From Stenotrophomonas maltophilia (lineage in GTDB: Bacteria; Pseudomonadota; Gammaproteobacteria; Xanthomonadales; Xanthomonadaceae), in NCBI RefSeq assembly GCF_001676385.1, contig NZ_LYVJ01000006.1, positions 186,001 through 250,000 on the forward strand: 64,000 nucleotides of DNA. The letters run 5' to 3'. The notes under the pieces were generated by a model. That model was not told the origin of the DNA. It saw nothing but the letters and a program-made list of their open reading frames with translations, and made no database searches. Numbering within the stretch: position 1 is the first letter of the stretch; each line of letters begins with the position of its first letter. This document shows, one piece after another, positions 52,062-62,818 of the stretch. A program made the position numbers and the translations under genes.

Positions 52062-53345
52062 ATGCTCAGTTTTTTCCGCCGCAAGAAGCCCCAGGATGCC
52101 CCCGCAGCGGAGGCAGCCAAGACCCAGCACTACTCGGCTGAAGAGCTGGCGGCGGCGTTCCCGCCGGCCACGCCGGCCGAGGGCGGGGAACCGGCGCCGA
52201 TTGCCATCGAATCCACGCCGGTAGTGCCGGCTCCGGTCGTTCCGGCCCCAGGCTCACCGGAACCTGTCGCCCGGATCGACGTTGCGCCCGTCGCGATACC
52301 GGCCATCGAACCGGCGCCGGTGCCTCCCGTGCCGGAATTCACGCCCGCACCGACTTCGACTGCGCCTGCGGGTGCCGACGAGCTGCCCGCGGCCACCTCG
52401 GTCGACGCCGCGCCGGCTCCGGCCGGCAAGCCGGGTTGGCGCGAACGTCTGCGCAACAGCGTCATCGCGCGCAGCTTCGGCGGCCTGTTCTCGCGCAATC
52501 CCAAGCTCGACGACGACCTGCTGGACGAGCTGGAAACTGCATTGATCACCGCCGACGTCGGCGTCGGCGCCACCACCGACCTGGTCGAGGGCCTGCGCAA
52601 GCGCATGAAGTCGCGCGAGTTCGCCGACGCCAATGCACTGCTGGCCGCACTGCGCGCAGAACTGATCGCGATCCTGCAGCCGGTCGCCAGGCCGCTGGTG
52701 ATCGATCGCAATGCCAAGCCCTTCGTGGTGCTCACCGTCGGCGTCAACGGCGTCGGCAAGACCACTACCATCGGCAAGCTGGCCAAGCGCTTCAAGGACG
52801 ATGGCCACAGCCTGATGCTGGCTGCGGGCGATACCTTCCGTGCGGCCGCCGTAGCGCAGTTGCAGGCCTGGGGCGAGCGCAACGGCGTGGCCGTGGTCGC
52901 CCAGGGACAGAATGCCGATGCTGCCTCGGTGGCGTTCGACGCGCTGCAGGCCGGCAAGGCACGTGGCACCTCGGTACTGATCGCCGATACCGCCGGTCGC
53001 CTGCATACCCAGTCCGGCCTGATGAATGAACTGGGCAAGATCCGCCGCGTACTCGGCAAGATCGATCCCACCGCGCCGCATGAAGTCCTGATGGTGATCG
53101 ATGGCACCACCGGCCAGAATGCGCTGTCGCAGCTGCGCCAGTTCAATGCCGCAGTGAACGTGACCGGGCTGGTGGTGACCAAGCTGGACGGCACCGCCAA
53201 GGGAGGCGTGGTGTTCGCGCTGGCCCGCGAGTTCGGCATCCCGATCCGCTTTGCCGGCATCGGCGAGCGCCCGGAAGACCTGCGCGTGTTCGATCCGGAA
53301 GCCTTCGTCGACGCGCTGCTGCCCGAAGCGCTTGGCAGTGCCTGA
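52062..53345 (+). CDS. ftsY: Signal recognition particle receptor FtsY
   Basis: 427-residue SRP receptor GTPase that docks ribosome-SRP complexes at the inner membrane. A long acidic, Pro/Ala-rich A domain (about 10-125) follows the membrane-targeting start MLSFFRRKK. The NG domain contains G1 GVNGVGKTTTIGKLA, DTFRAAAVAQL, G3 DTAGRL and G4 TKLDGTAKGG. Start at MLSFF rather than a TTG two codons earlier. The mutY start lies inside its last codons. Confidence 0.96.
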   Translation: MLSFFRRKKPQDAPAAEAAKTQHYSAEELAAAFPPATPAEGGEPAPIAIESTPVVPAPVVPAPGSPEPVARIDVAPVAIPAIEPAPVPPVPEFTPAPTSTAPAGADELPAATSVDAAPAPAGKPGWRERLRNSVIARSFGGLFSRNPKLDDDLLDELETALITADVGVGATTDLVEGLRKRMKSREFADANALLAALRAELIAILQPVARPLVIDRNAKPFVVLTVGVNGVGKTTTIGKLAKRFKDDGHSLMLAAGDTFRAAAVAQLQAWGERNGVAVVAQGQNADAASVAFDALQAGKARGTSVLIADTAGRLHTQSGLMNELGKIRRVLGKIDPTAPHEVLMVIDGTTGQNALSQLRQFNAAVNVTGLVVTKLDGTAKGGVVFALAREFGIPIRFAGIGERPEDLRVFDPEAFVDALLPEALGSA

Positions 53346-54450
53346 GCCTGCCCGCACCACGCCGGGCGGCGGCTTCGTCGCCCGCCTGCTGCACTGGTTC
53401 GACGACCACGGCCGCCACGATCTGCCCTGGCAGCATCCGCGCAGCCCGTACCGGGTCTGGTTGTCGGAGATCATGCTGCAGCAGACCCAGGTGGCCACGG
53501 TCATCCCGTATTTCCGGCGGTTCCTGCAACACTTCCCGACCCTGCCCGACCTCGCCGCTGCCAGCAACGACGCGGTGATGGCGCAGTGGGCCGGGCTCGG
53601 CTATTACGCCCGCGCGCGCAACCTGCACGCTGCCGCCAGGCGCTGCGTGGAACTGCACGACGGCGACCTGCCGCGTGATTTCGATGCGCTGCAGGCGCTG
53701 CCCGGCATCGGCCGCAGCACCGCCGGCGCGATCCTCAGCCAGGCCTGGAATGATCCGTTCGCGATCCTCGACGGCAACGTCAAGCGCGTGCTCAGCCGCT
53801 ACCACGGCATCGAAGGGTTCCCCGGCCTGCCGGCCATCGAGAAGCAGCTGTGGGCCATCGCCGCGGCGCACGTGGCAGAGGTGCCAGCCGGGCGAATGGC
53901 CGATTACACCCAGGCACAGATGGACCTGGGCGCGACCGTGTGCAGCCGCGCCAAGCCGGCCTGCGTGATCTGCCCGCTGCAGGACGACTGCGCGGCACGC
54001 CGCGAAGGCCGCACCGCCGAGCTGCCCACGCCCAAGCCGGGCAAAACCCTGCCGGAGCGCGGCGCAGTGGCCCTGCTGCTGCGCGATGCCCAGCAGCGTG
54101 TACTGTTGCAGAAGCGGCCGGACACCGGCATCTGGGCGCAGCTGTGGACGCTGCCGCAGGCCGACGCCGGCAGCGCGCTGCAGGACTGGTTCGACGCGCA
54201 CGTTGAAGGCACGCTGGAAGACGCCGAGGAGCTGCCGGTGCTCCAGCACACCTTCAGCCACTACAGGCTGCATCTGCAGGTCCTGTCGCGGCAGGTACAC
54301 GGCCTGCGCGTGGAAGAGCCCACGCTGCGCTGGGTCGCCTACGATGAACTGCCCGCGTTGGGCCTGCCCGCGCCGATCCGCAAACTGCTCGACGGCGCCA
54401 CCACCAGGAAGCCGAAACGAAAGTCCATGAAACCCCGCAACCACGAGTGA
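53338..54450 (+). CDS. mutY: A/G-specific adenine glycosylase MutY
   Basis: 370-residue base-excision enzyme removing A opposite 8-oxoG. It starts at a GTG overlapping ftsY by eight bases; no ATG is available before the conserved [16 protein letters not shown]. Catalytic Glu in [13 protein letters not shown], helix-hairpin-helix [13 protein letters not shown], catalytic Asp in [13 protein letters not shown], 4Fe-4S cluster cysteines in [17 protein letters not shown], and a NUDIX-like 8-oxoG-recognition domain at the C-terminus (about 235-350). Confidence 0.95.
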   Translation: MPEPARTTPGGGFVARLLHWFDDHGRHDLPWQHPRSPYRVWLSEIMLQQTQVATVIPYFRRFLQHFPTLPDLAAASNDAVMAQWAGLGYYARARNLHAAARRCVELHDGDLPRDFDALQALPGIGRSTAGAILSQAWNDPFAILDGNVKRVLSRYHGIEGFPGLPAIEKQLWAIAAAHVAEVPAGRMADYTQAQMDLGATVCSRAKPACVICPLQDDCAARREGRTAELPTPKPGKTLPERGAVALLLRDAQQRVLLQKRPDTGIWAQLWTLPQADAGSALQDWFDAHVEGTLEDAEELPVLQHTFSHYRLHLQVLSRQVHGLRVEEPTLRWVAYDELPALGLPAPIRKLLDGATTRKPKRKSMKPRNHE

Positions 54451-54455
54451 GTGCC

Positions 54456-54725
54456 ATGTCCCGAACCGTCTTCTGCCAGTACGAACAACGCGATGCCGAA
54501 GGCCTGGACTTCGTGCCTTACCCCGGTGAGCTGGGCCAGCGCATCTTCAACCACATCGGCAAGCAGGCCTGGGCCGCGTGGCTGGCGCACCAGACCATGT
54601 TGATCAACGAGAACCGGCTGTCCCCCCGCGACCCGAAGCACCGCGCTTTCCTCGAAGGCGAACTGGTCAAGTTCCTGTTCGAGAAAGACGCGGAAAAGCC
54701 GGCTGGCTTCGTTCCGGAAGCATGA
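54456..54725 (+). CDS. yggX: Probable Fe(2+)-trafficking protein YggX
   Basis: 89-residue small protein linked to iron handling and oxidative-stress protection of Fe-S enzymes. Signature [19 protein letters not shown] (Cys7), [33 protein letters not shown] and [11 protein letters not shown]. Next to mutY, a Fe-S enzyme, as in E. coli. Confidence 0.95.
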   Translation: MSRTVFCQYEQRDAEGLDFVPYPGELGQRIFNHIGKQAWAAWLAHQTMLINENRLSPRDPKHRAFLEGELVKFLFEKDAEKPAGFVPEA

Positions 54726-54762
54726 TCCACAGGTCGCGCGGGCATGGCCCGGCGCGACCGGC

Positions 54763-55212
54763 CTATTTCGCCGGCTCCTCGCGTTCCTGCAGCTGCGCCT
54801 GGCGCAGTTCCTGCTCGGACGCACGCAGCGCTTTCACGTCCAGCTTGCGGATGCTGTTGATGAAGCACGGCACGCGTGGGCCCCCCGTGGGGTCGCGCAC
54901 CAGCACTTTGTCGAAGCGCGCCGACACCCGGTTCATCCGGCTGGTCAGGCCGATGGCCGTGGCATACGACAGGTCCTGGCAGGGGCCATTCAACTCCAGC
55001 AGATACGCTTCACTGGGGCGGGTCCATACGGCCAGCGCGCTGTCACCCAGTTCGGTCCAGCCGTTGAGGCTGCCGAAGAACTGCATGTCACTTTGTGGCG
55101 CGCCAGCGTGGGCGCGGTAAAGGTCGAGCTTCTCGGCACTGCTGAGCCGGCCGGTGGTCGCGCAGGCGGCCAGGACCAGGCAGAGGCCGGCCAACAGGAG
55201 CGGGGTCTTCAT
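54763..55212 (-). CDS. DUF6491-like lipoprotein
   Basis: 149-residue predicted lipoprotein (lipobox LAAC, Cys17). The mature domain has QFFGSLNGWTELGDSALAVW, YLLELNGPCQDLSYATAIGL and VRDPTGGPRVPCFINSIRKL, matching a small xanthomonad lipoprotein family that I associate with DUF6491; function unknown. A conserved Cys pair may form a disulfide. Convergent with yggX. Confidence 0.7.
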   Translation of the reverse strand: MKTPLLLAGLCLVLAACATTGRLSSAEKLDLYRAHAGAPQSDMQFFGSLNGWTELGDSALAVWTRPSEAYLLELNGPCQDLSYATAIGLTSRMNRVSARFDKVLVRDPTGGPRVPCFINSIRKLDVKALRASEQELRQAQLQEREEPAK

Positions 55213-55425
55213 GACGGATCTCCATGGGGATCGCCGCCATGATGCGCCTGCCCAGGCAGCACCGGCGCGACGACCGGGGGGCCATTCAGCCGCCGGTCGG
55301 CGGTCGGCGGTCGACCCCTAGCGATGCGGGCCTCGACTGGAACCTGGTAGACGCCCCCCTGGTTGGCGCTTGCCCTGCAAGAGCAGCCGATCAAGGTCGG
55401 CTTCCGCAGAGGCGGTCCACCCCGC
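55213..55425. other. Gap between lipoprotein gene and lolD
   Basis: No gene seen; contains the short tandem CGGTCGGCGGTCGGCGGTCG at about 55292-55312. Confidence 0.4.
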
Positions 55426-56139
55426 TCAGACGTCGGCGTGGGCCAGCGCGTGCAGGCGGCCTTCACGCAGTTCCAGCACCCGGTCCAGTCGGCGCGCCAG
55501 GCTGCGGTCATGGGTCACCAGCACCAGGCTGGTGTGACGGGCGCGGTTGAGTTCCAGCATCAGTTCGAACACGGTCCCGGCCGTGCGATCGTCCAGGTTG
55601 CCGGTCGGCTCGTCACCGAGCACGCAGGCCGGATGATTGACCAGCGCACGCGCCACCGCCGCCCGCTGGCGCTCGCCGCCGGACAGCTCGCCGGGCTTGT
55701 GGTCCAGGCGATGGCCGAGGCCGACGGCCTCCAGCAGGGTGGTCGCTCGGCTGCTCGCTTCGGCCACGGCAGTACCGGCCAACAGCACCGGCATCATCAC
55801 GTTTTCCAGCGCGGTGAATTCCGGCAACAGGTGATGGAACTGGTACACGAAGCCCAGCGCCTGGTTGCGCAGCAGGCCACGCGCCGTGTCCGACAGTGCG
55901 GACATGCGCTGGCCGGTGACGTAGACCTCCCCGGCGGTGGGCACGTCCAACCCACCCAGCAGGTGCAGCAGCGTGCTCTTGCCGGCACCGGACGCGCCGA
56001 TGATCGCCACCGTCTCGCCGGCGGTCACGGTCAGGTCCAGGCCATCGAACACCGGGGTCTGCATGCGCCCTTCGGCGTAGGTCTTGCCCAGCGCTTCGGC
56101 GCGGATCACTTCATCGCCGCGGTTGAAGACCTTATTCAT
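55426..56139 (-). CDS. lolD: Lipoprotein-releasing ABC transporter ATPase LolD
   Basis: 237-residue ATPase of the LolCDE system, which extracts outer-membrane lipoproteins from the inner membrane. Walker [13 protein letters not shown]-loop [18 protein letters not shown] (LolD-typical), signature [15 protein letters not shown], Walker [14 protein letters not shown] and H-loop VLVTHD. Overlaps the permease gene by eight bases. Confidence 0.95.
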   Translation of the reverse strand: MNKVFNRGDEVIRAEALGKTYAEGRMQTPVFDGLDLTVTAGETVAIIGASGAGKSTLLHLLGGLDVPTAGEVYVTGQRMSALSDTARGLLRNQALGFVYQFHHLLPEFTALENVMMPVLLAGTAVAEASSRATTLLEAVGLGHRLDHKPGELSGGERQRAAVARALVNHPACVLGDEPTGNLDDRTAGTVFELMLELNRARHTSLVLVTHDRSLARRLDRVLELREGRLHALAHADV

Positions 56140-57373
56140 AGCGCAGGGCCTCCGCCGGCTGGGTGCGTGCTGCCCGCCAGGCGGGATACAGGGTGGCCAG
56201 GAAGCTCATCAGCAGCGCGACCACGGTGATCGCCACCACGTCGCCGGTCTGCATGTCGGTCGGCAGGCCGGTGATGTAGTACACGTCTTCCGGCAGCAGC
56301 TTGACGTTGAACACGCTCTCGATGGCGCCGAGGATGCGTTCCAGGTTGAGGGTCAGCGTGATCCCGCCGATCAGGCCGGCCAGGGTACCGAAGATGCCGA
56401 TCAGCGAGCCCTGCACCATGAAGACCTGCATCACGCCACCGGGAGTCAGGCCGAGGGTACGCAGGATGGCGATGTCGGCCTGCTTGTCGGTCACCAGCAT
56501 CACCTGCGAGGACACCAGGTTGAACGCGCCCATCGCGATGATCAGCGACAGCAGGATGCCCATCACCACTTTCTCCATGCGCAGCGAGTGGTAGAGATTG
56601 GCGTTCTGCTGGGTCCAATCACTTACGCGGTAAGCGCCGCCGAGGTTCTGCGCCAGGTCGACGCCCACTTCCAGCGAGCGGTCCATGTCGTGCAGCTTCA
56701 GTCGCACGCCGGTGGCACCATCAGAACGCAGCACGCGCTCCAGGTCCTGCATGTTGGCGAAGCCGACGCCACGATCGACCTCGTTGTAGCCGGCCTCGAA
56801 GATGCCGCTGACCGTGAAGCGTTTCATCCGTGGCACCGCGCCGGCGGGCGTGCCCTGCACTTCGGCGAAGGTCACCAGTACCTGGTCGCCGACGTCCACG
56901 CCGAGCCAGATCGCCAGCTCCTTGCCCAGCAGCAGGTTGAAGCTGCCCGGCTTGAGACTGTCGTAGCTGCCTTTGGTGACCTTCCTGTCGATCACCGATA
57001 CCTTCGGTTCCAGCGCCGGGTCGATCCCCTGGATGATGGCGCCCTGCACGCGCGGACCACTGATCATCGACTGGATCTCGATGTACGGCGCAGCGCCGGC
57101 CACGCGCGGATCCTTGTTGGCCACCTCCACCACGCGCATCCAATCCGGCATCGGCTCGCCGTCACGGCTGATGGTGGTATGCGCGGTCATCTGCAGCAGC
57201 CGGCTGCGGATCTCCTTCTGGAAACCGCTCATCACCGCCAGCGTGGTAATCAGCACCGTGACGCCGAGCGCGATGCCCAGGATCGATGCCATCGAAATGA
57301 AGGAGATGAAGCCGTTGCGGCGCTTGGCGCGCAGATAGCGCAGGCCGATGGCCACGGGAATGGGTTTGAACAT
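56132..57373 (-). CDS. lolC: Lipoprotein-releasing ABC transporter permease LolC/E
   Basis: 413-residue MacB/FtsX-type permease: N-terminal [20 protein letters not shown] and first span, a large periplasmic domain (about 45-265), then three C-terminal spans ([56 protein letters not shown]) and the final [12 protein letters not shown]. Only one permease gene is present, so it may act as a homodimer (LolF-like) or with a partner elsewhere. Co-transcribed with lolD. Confidence 0.93.
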   Translation of the reverse strand: MFKPIPVAIGLRYLRAKRRNGFISFISMASILGIALGVTVLITTLAVMSGFQKEIRSRLLQMTAHTTISRDGEPMPDWMRVVEVANKDPRVAGAAPYIEIQSMISGPRVQGAIIQGIDPALEPKVSVIDRKVTKGSYDSLKPGSFNLLLGKELAIWLGVDVGDQVLVTFAEVQGTPAGAVPRMKRFTVSGIFEAGYNEVDRGVGFANMQDLERVLRSDGATGVRLKLHDMDRSLEVGVDLAQNLGGAYRVSDWTQQNANLYHSLRMEKVVMGILLSLIIAMGAFNLVSSQVMLVTDKQADIAILRTLGLTPGGVMQVFMVQGSLIGIFGTLAGLIGGITLTLNLERILGAIESVFNVKLLPEDVYYITGLPTDMQTGDVVAITVVALLMSFLATLYPAWRAARTQPAEALRYE

Positions 57374-57396
57374 GCAGGTACGCCGGTCAATTCAGC

Positions 57397-57840
57397 CTAT
57401 GGTGCCATCGACCGGGGCCGGCGGGAAACGGCACGAGCCGCGACGGCCAGTCGCAGTTCACGTCGCTGCCGGGAATCGAGCACGTCGGGCCAGAACAGCA
57501 GGCGCCGCCGACGGCGGCCTTCACGCCAGTGCAGCGCCAGCCAGGGACCGCGCACCACCAGGTGCGGTGCGTCGATCTCCTGCCCGGCCACCTGCAGTGG
57601 CTCCGGGGGCGCAGGCAGGAGCACCTGCGCATGCGGCCGGCGCAGGCGCCAGACCAGTTCGCCCATGCCCGCGACCCAGGCCAGCATGATGGCGGGCGGC
57701 AGCAGCGGCGGCGGCAACTCCGATGCGCGCAACAGCCAGGGCGCGGCCAGCAGCACCGCCAGTTGGGCGGCGGCCTGCAGCCGCGAGGGGCGCCACTCAA
57801 GGCTTGAGGGCGAGGATCTTCTGCATGAGGGGGATCGCAT
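57397..57840 (-). CDS. ygfX: YgfX/CptA-like membrane protein
   Basis: 147-residue protein paired with sdhE, as YgfX is in E. coli (where it has been described as the toxin of a membrane-linked toxin-antitoxin pair, a role that is debated). Two adjacent spans at about 25-60 ([32 protein letters not shown]) and a soluble beta-rich C-terminus with [20 protein letters not shown] and LLFWPDVLD. The start ATG lies inside sdhE; a downstream TTG is possible. Confidence 0.7.
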   Translation of the reverse strand: MRSPSCRRSSPSSLEWRPSRLQAAAQLAVLLAAPWLLRASELPPPLLPPAIMLAWVAGMGELVWRLRRPHAQVLLPAPPEPLQVAGQEIDAPHLVVRGPWLALHWREGRRRRRLLFWPDVLDSRQRRELRLAVAARAVSRRPRSMAP

Positions 57841-58045
57841 GCACATGCGGGCAGGCCTCGTAGCCCATGAACCAGCGCCACAACTTATCGTCCTCGCATT
57901 CGAGCAGGAACAGGAAAACCTCCCGCTCTTCGGTCGGCGCACTGCTCCATTCACGGTCCAGGTAGCGCTCGAACAGCTGGTCCAGCTCACGCATTCCGCG
58001 GCGACAGCGCCAACGCAGCTTCTTCAGCAGGGTCTCTTCATCCAT
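57797..58045 (-). CDS. sdhE: FAD assembly factor SdhE
   Basis: 82-residue factor that promotes covalent flavinylation of SdhA. The family motif is [15 protein letters not shown] (RGxxE) with [20 protein letters not shown] and final [10 protein letters not shown]. Start at [10 protein letters not shown], the usual beginning; it is downstream of sdhB on the same strand. Confidence 0.95.
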   Translation of the reverse strand: MDEETLLKKLRWRCRRGMRELDQLFERYLDREWSSAPTEEREVFLFLLECEDDKLWRWFMGYEACPHVHAIPLMQKILALKP

Positions 58046-58065
58046 CGTGGGTTCTCCAGATACAG

Positions 58066-58126
58066 CAAAGCCACGCATCGCGTGGCTCTGCTGGATGGTG
58101 CCGCCACGCATGGCGTGGCGCTACCG
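58066..58126. repeat. SMAG-like palindrome pair
   Basis: AGCCACGCATCGCGTGGCT and CGCCACGCATGGCGTGGCG, the second followed by CTAC, lie between sdhE and sdhB. Confidence 0.65.
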
Positions 58127-58142
58127 ATACTGCCGGCCCTTG

Positions 58143-58928
58143 TCAGGCGCGGCGTTCCATCATCAGCTTCTTGATCTCGGCGATCGCCAGCGCCGGGTTC
58201 AGGCCCTTCGGGCAGGTCCGGGCGCAGTTCATGATGGTGTGGCAGCGGTACAGCTTGAACGGGTCTTCCAGATCGTCCAGGCGCGCACCGGTGTCCTCAT
58301 CGCGCGAGTCGATGATCCAGCGGTAGGCCTGCAGCAGGATCGCCGGGCCCAGGTAACGCTCGCCGTTCCACCAGTAGCTCGGGCAGCTGGTCGAGCAGCA
58401 GGCGCACAGGATGCACTCGTACAGGCCGTCCAGCTTCTTGCGGTCTTCCGGCGACTGCAGGCGCTCACGGTCCGGCGGCGCCGGGGTCTGGGTGCGGATC
58501 CACGGCTTGATCGAAGCATACTGCGCGTAGAAGTGGGTCAGGTCCGGAACCAGATCCTTGACCACGTTCATGTGCGGCAGCGGGTAGATCGGGACTTCCT
58601 TCCTGCCGCAGTCCGAGATGGCCCGGGTGCAGGCCAGGGTGTTGGTGCCGTCGATGTTCATCGCGCACGAACCACAGATGCCTTCGCGGCACGAGCGGCG
58701 GAAGGTCAGGGTCGGGTCGATCTCGTTCTTGATCTTGATCAGGGCGTCCAGGACCATCGGGCCACAGGTGTCCAGATCGATTTCATAGGTGTCGGTGCGC
58801 GGGTTGCTGTCGTCGTCCGGACTCCAGCGGTAGATCTTGAAGGTGCGCACGTTCTTGCCGCCGCTCTTGGCGGGGAAGTGCTTGCCCTTCGTGATCTTGG
58901 AATTCTTGGGGAGTGAAAACTCGGCCAT
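58143..58928 (-). CDS. sdhB: Succinate dehydrogenase iron-sulfur subunit
   Basis: 261-residue electron-transfer subunit of complex II. [2Fe-2S] cysteines in [15 protein letters not shown] and [12 protein letters not shown] region, then 4Fe-4S and 3Fe-4S motifs [16 protein letters not shown] and [17 protein letters not shown]. Slightly longer N-terminus than E. coli, as in alphaproteobacterial/xanthomonad forms. Confidence 0.97.
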   Translation of the reverse strand: MAEFSLPKNSKITKGKHFPAKSGGKNVRTFKIYRWSPDDDSNPRTDTYEIDLDTCGPMVLDALIKIKNEIDPTLTFRRSCREGICGSCAMNIDGTNTLACTRAISDCGRKEVPIYPLPHMNVVKDLVPDLTHFYAQYASIKPWIRTQTPAPPDRERLQSPEDRKKLDGLYECILCACCSTSCPSYWWNGERYLGPAILLQAYRWIIDSRDEDTGARLDDLEDPFKLYRCHTIMNCARTCPKGLNPALAIAEIKKLMMERRA

Positions 58929-58994
58929 GGCTGCTCTCGTTGGCTCAGGCGGCCCGCGCCCGTGGGCGCGGATTGCATGGTAGGCGGGGTCGGA

Positions 58995-60785
58995 TCAGTA
59001 CACGCGCGGCTTCGGCGGCACCACGGACACGTCGTCGGTCAACGTGTACATGTGCACCGGACGGTAGTCGAAGCTGCACTTGCCCTTCTCGTCGACGCTG
59101 ACCAGGGTGTGCTTCTGCCAGTTGACGTCGTCGCGGTCCGGAAAGTCCTCGTGCGCATGCGCGCCGCGGCTTTCCTTGCGCTGTTCGGCCGAGTTGATCG
59201 TCGCCACCGCATTGAGCAGCAGGTTGTTCAGCTCGTAGGTCTCGATCAGGTCCGAGTTCCAGACCAGCGAACGGTCGGAGACCTTCACGTCCTGGAACGA
59301 GTCGAAGATCTTGTCCATCTTCTCGCAGCCTTCCTTCAACGTCTGGCTGGTGCGGAAGACCGCCGCGTCGGCCTGCATGGTGCGCTGCATGCGATCGCGG
59401 ATGACCGAGGTCGGGGTATCGCCGTTGGCGTGGCGCAGCTTGTCCAGCAGGCCCAGGGCCTTGTCGCAGGCATCGGCCGGCAACGGCTTGTGCGACGCGC
59501 CCGGCTTGATCGTCTCGGCGCAGCGGTTGGCCACCGCACGACCGAACACCACCAGGTCCAGCAGCGAGTTCGAGCCCAGGCGGTTGGCGCCGTGCACCGA
59601 CACGCAGGCCGCTTCGCCGATGGCATACAGGCCCGGCACGACCGCGTTGTCGTTGTCGCCGACCTTCTGCACCACTTCACCGTGGTAGTTGGTCGGGATG
59701 CCACCCATGTTGTAGTGCACGGTCGGGATCACCGGGATCGGCTGCTTGTGCACGTCGACGCCGGCGAAGATGCGGGCGCTTTCGGCGATGCCCGGCAGCT
59801 TCTCGTCGATCACGCCCGGGCCGAGGTGGGTCAGGTCGAGCAGGATGTGGTCCTTGTGCTCGCCGACGCCACGGCCTTCGCGGATCTCGATGGTCATCGA
59901 ACGGCTGACCACGTCGCGCGAGGCCAGGTCCTTGTAGTGCGGTGCGTAGCGCTCCATGAAGCGCTCGCCACTGCTGTTGCGCAGGATGCCGCCTTCACCG
60001 CGGACACCCTCGGTGATCAGGCAGCCGGCGCCGTAGATGCCGGTCGGGTGGAACTGCACGAACTCCATGTCCTGCATGGCGATGCCGGCACGCATGGCCA
60101 GGCCGCCACCGTCGCCGGTGCAGGTATGCGCCGACGTGGCGCTGAAGTAGGCACGGCCGTAGCCGCCGGTGGCCAGCACCACGCCCTGGGCGCGGAACAG
60201 GTGCAGCGTGCCATCGGACATGTCCAGGGCCAGCACGCCGCGGCAGGCGCCTTCCTCGTCGAAGATCAGGTCGAGCGCGAAGTACTCGATCATGAAGCGC
60301 GCGTCGTGCTTCAGCGACTGCTGGTACAGGGTGTGCAGCATCGCGTGGCCGGTACGGTCGGCCGCCGCGCAGGTACGCTGCGCCGCCGGGCCTTCGCCGT
60401 ACTTGGTGGTCATGCCACCGAACGGACGCTGGTAGATCTTGCCCTCGGCGGTACGCGAGAACGGCACGCCGTAGTGCTCGAGTTCGATGATGGCCGGAAT
60501 GGCTTCGCGGCACATGTACTCGATGGCGTCCTGGTCGCCCAGCCAGTCCGAACCCTTGATGGTGTCGAAGAAGTGGTAGCGCCAGTCGTCCTCGCCCATG
60601 TTGCCGAGTGCGGCCGAGATGCCGCCCTGGGCGGCAACGGTGTGCGAACGGGTCGGGAAGACCTTGGTCAGGCACACGGTCTGCAGGCCCTTGGCGGCCA
60701 GGCCGAACGTGGCACGCAGGCCGGCGCCGCCGGCGCCCACCACGACCATGTCGTACTTGTGTTCGGTGATCTTGTAAGCGGACAT
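58995..60785 (-). CDS. sdhA: Succinate dehydrogenase flavoprotein subunit
   Basis: 596-residue catalytic subunit oxidising succinate to fumarate. FAD-binding [17 protein letters not shown], the flavinylation His in [13 protein letters not shown], substrate-site [15 protein letters not shown] and RGEGG, and the capping domain ([11 protein letters not shown]). Full length. Confidence 0.98.
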   Translation of the reverse strand: MSAYKITEHKYDMVVVGAGGAGLRATFGLAAKGLQTVCLTKVFPTRSHTVAAQGGISAALGNMGEDDWRYHFFDTIKGSDWLGDQDAIEYMCREAIPAIIELEHYGVPFSRTAEGKIYQRPFGGMTTKYGEGPAAQRTCAAADRTGHAMLHTLYQQSLKHDARFMIEYFALDLIFDEEGACRGVLALDMSDGTLHLFRAQGVVLATGGYGRAYFSATSAHTCTGDGGGLAMRAGIAMQDMEFVQFHPTGIYGAGCLITEGVRGEGGILRNSSGERFMERYAPHYKDLASRDVVSRSMTIEIREGRGVGEHKDHILLDLTHLGPGVIDEKLPGIAESARIFAGVDVHKQPIPVIPTVHYNMGGIPTNYHGEVVQKVGDNDNAVVPGLYAIGEAACVSVHGANRLGSNSLLDLVVFGRAVANRCAETIKPGASHKPLPADACDKALGLLDKLRHANGDTPTSVIRDRMQRTMQADAAVFRTSQTLKEGCEKMDKIFDSFQDVKVSDRSLVWNSDLIETYELNNLLLNAVATINSAEQRKESRGAHAHEDFPDRDDVNWQKHTLVSVDEKGKCSFDYRPVHMYTLTDDVSVVPPKPRVY

Positions 60786-60816
60786 CTAATCTGGATTCCT
60801 GTGTTGGTGCCTGGGC

Positions 60817-61203
60817 TCAGGCAACGCCGAGGGCGATGCGGCCCACCGCAAACACACTGACGATCATGCCGAGCACGGCGACGAACTTCACCGCGGTCTG
60901 CAGCACCAGGGCCAGCAGCGATTCGTGGATGTAGTCTTCCAGCACGACCTGCATGCCGAGCTGCGCGTGCCAGAACATGGCGATCAGCAGGCCGATCAGC
61001 GGCACTGCGTTCCACGGCTTGGCCACGGCGGCGGCGGCGGTCGCGTAATCCGAGCCCAGCAGGCCCAGCACGAAGACCAGGAACCAGATGCCCAGCACCA
61101 CCAGCGCGGCGGCGGTCAGGCGCTGGTGCACGAAGTGCTCGGTGCCGGTCTTGGCCGAGCCAAGGCCGCGCACGTTCTTCAGCGGGGTACGGAACTTGCT
61201 CAT
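60817..61203 (-). CDS. sdhD: Succinate dehydrogenase membrane anchor SdhD
   Basis: 128-residue anchor with three spans (about 31-50, 69-88, 100-122). HWQ-type quinone region is represented by HQRLTAAALVVLGIWF and the heme-side FWHAQLGMQVVLEDYIH. Overlaps sdhC by four bases. Confidence 0.95.
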   Translation of the reverse strand: MSKFRTPLKNVRGLGSAKTGTEHFVHQRLTAAALVVLGIWFLVFVLGLLGSDYATAAAAVAKPWNAVPLIGLLIAMFWHAQLGMQVVLEDYIHESLLALVLQTAVKFVAVLGMIVSVFAVGRIALGVA

Positions 61204-61592
61204 GCGGCACCTCCGAACATCACATAGGCCCACACCAGCAGGGTGATCACCAGGCTTCCGGTGACCGACAGCCAACTGCTGCGGATGAAGGCGGGGATGC
61301 TGAAGCCGATGGCGAAATCCTGCACCACATGGCGGATGCCATTGCACAGGTGATAGGCGAACGACCATGTCCACGCGAACAGGAACACGCGGCCATACCA
61401 GGCCCCGGCATGGCCGGTGAAGCAGTTCCAGGACTCGGGCCCCATCATCAGGGCCAGCAGGCCAGCGGCGATGATGAGGGCACCAACAGACAGAAAGATG
61501 CCGGTGGCTCGATGCAGGATCGAGGTGGCCATCTGAATCTGCCAGCGATACACCTGAAGGTGCGGGGAAAGTGGGCGTTGTCTGGTCGCCAT
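61200..61592 (-). CDS. sdhC: Succinate dehydrogenase cytochrome b556 SdhC
   Basis: 130-residue anchor with heme ligand: RPLSPHLQVYRWQIQMATSI, SILHRATGIFLSVG (quinone-site Ser/Arg) and WSFAYHLCNGIRHVVQDF (heme His). Three membrane spans. First of the sdhCDAB structural genes. Confidence 0.96.
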   Translation of the reverse strand: MATRQRPLSPHLQVYRWQIQMATSILHRATGIFLSVGALIIAAGLLALMMGPESWNCFTGHAGAWYGRVFLFAWTWSFAYHLCNGIRHVVQDFAIGFSIPAFIRSSWLSVTGSLVITLLVWAYVMFGGAA

Positions 61593-61648
61593 TCGCTGGG
61601 CTCGTTGTCTCGGCTGGGCGGCACGCGGCCGCGTTGGCTCAATGCTGA

Positions 61649-61819
61649 TCAGAAATCGATGCAGCGTCCGTTTTTCTCCCAGTCGCCATACCGCACCGGA
61701 TCGAGTCCGCCGCGGCCGCCGAATTCCTCCACCTTTTCCTGTTCCACCGGCACGGGTGCCGCGGGGACCAGCGGGGCTTCAGTTTCGTCGTCGGGAGTGG
61801 GGGTTGTTTGGCCTATCAT
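61649..61819 (-). CDS. SDHAF4-like succinate dehydrogenase assembly factor (DUF1674)
   Basis: 56-residue protein ending GGRGGLDPVRYGDWEKNGRC then IDF, the DUF1674 signature shared with mitochondrial SDHAF4, which binds flavinylated SDHA before complex II assembly. The rest is acidic and Pro-rich. Start set at MIGQTT; an upstream Met would add seven residues. Immediately upstream of sdhC on the same strand, so likely the operon head. Confidence 0.88.
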   Translation of the reverse strand: MIGQTTPTPDDETEAPLVPAAPVPVEQEKVEEFGGRGGLDPVRYGDWEKNGRCIDF

Positions 61820-61858
61820 GGGTGGTCTCGCAACGCACAAATTTTAGACCTCGTTCAC

Positions 61859-62734
61859 GTGCCTGACAACCTGCCCCCTGCTTTCGTCGGATATCCACGC
61901 CTGCCCGGCCACCAGCTGCTGAGCCTGCTGGGGCCGGATGCGGCCGTCTTCGCCCATGCCCAGTTCAGCAGTGATGTCACCGCCCTGCCCTCGCTGCACT
62001 GGCAGTGGAGTGCCTGGCTCAGCGCCAAGGGCCGCACGCTGGCGGTGTTCCAGCTGCTGCGGCTGGCAGAAGACCACGTAATGCTGGTGCTGGCCGACGG
62101 CGACGCGGATGCGATTGCGTCGCAACTGCAGCGATTCGTGTTCCGTCGCAAGGTCAAGGTGCTGCCACGCAGTGATCTGGCCGTGGCCGGCGCCTTCACC
62201 GCGCCCGAGGCCGCCAGCGGCGCGGCCATCGCACACACCGGAGGTGACAGCTGGGAACTGGACCTGGGCAGCGATGCCCTGCCGCGGACCCTGCGCATCG
62301 GCGCTGCCGACGCCTTCGCCGCTGGCAGCGACGCCGATGAGTCAGCTTTCGCACGGGCCTGGCGCCAGGCCGACCTGCGCTATGGATTGCCGCGGCTGGA
62401 AGAAAGCCAGCGTGACGTATGGACCCCACAGCAACTGGGCCTGGACCGCCTGAACGGCTACAGCGTGAAGAAAGGCTGCTATCCCGGCCAGGAAATCGTT
62501 GCCCGTACCCATTTCCTGGGCAAGGCCAAGCGCGCGGTGCAGTTGCTGCATACCGCAGCACCGGCGCTGGCCGGCGATGGCGTGCAGCAGGACGGCGCGG
62601 CACTGGGCACGATCGCCAGCGTGGCCGGCGACCTGGCGCTGGCGGTGCTGCCCCTGGAGGCCGGCTCCGCCGCACTGCAGGTGGGCGGAGCGATCGCGCA
62701 GCGCCTGCCGCTGCTGGACGGCCTGGCGCGCTGA
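61859..62734 (+). CDS. ygfZ: tRNA-modifying protein YgfZ
   Basis: 291-residue folate-binding protein that supports Fe-S enzymes such as MiaB. Diagnostic motif KKGCYPGQEIVARTHFLGKA (K-G-C-[FY]-x-G-Q-E), with GLDRLNGYSV before it. GcvT-like fold. The GTG start gives the usual length; a TTG 17 codons upstream is possible but overlaps the divergent SDHAF4-like gene. Confidence 0.9.
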   Translation: MPDNLPPAFVGYPRLPGHQLLSLLGPDAAVFAHAQFSSDVTALPSLHWQWSAWLSAKGRTLAVFQLLRLAEDHVMLVLADGDADAIASQLQRFVFRRKVKVLPRSDLAVAGAFTAPEAASGAAIAHTGGDSWELDLGSDALPRTLRIGAADAFAAGSDADESAFARAWRQADLRYGLPRLEESQRDVWTPQQLGLDRLNGYSVKKGCYPGQEIVARTHFLGKAKRAVQLLHTAAPALAGDGVQQDGAALGTIASVAGDLALAVLPLEAGSAALQVGGAIAQRLPLLDGLAR

Positions 62735-62818
62735 ATCTGGAGGGCTCTCATCCACGCATGGCGTGGATCTGCTGACCGACCCGGTGGGTGCGGACCGTTG
62801 GTCCGCACGCCTGAAATG

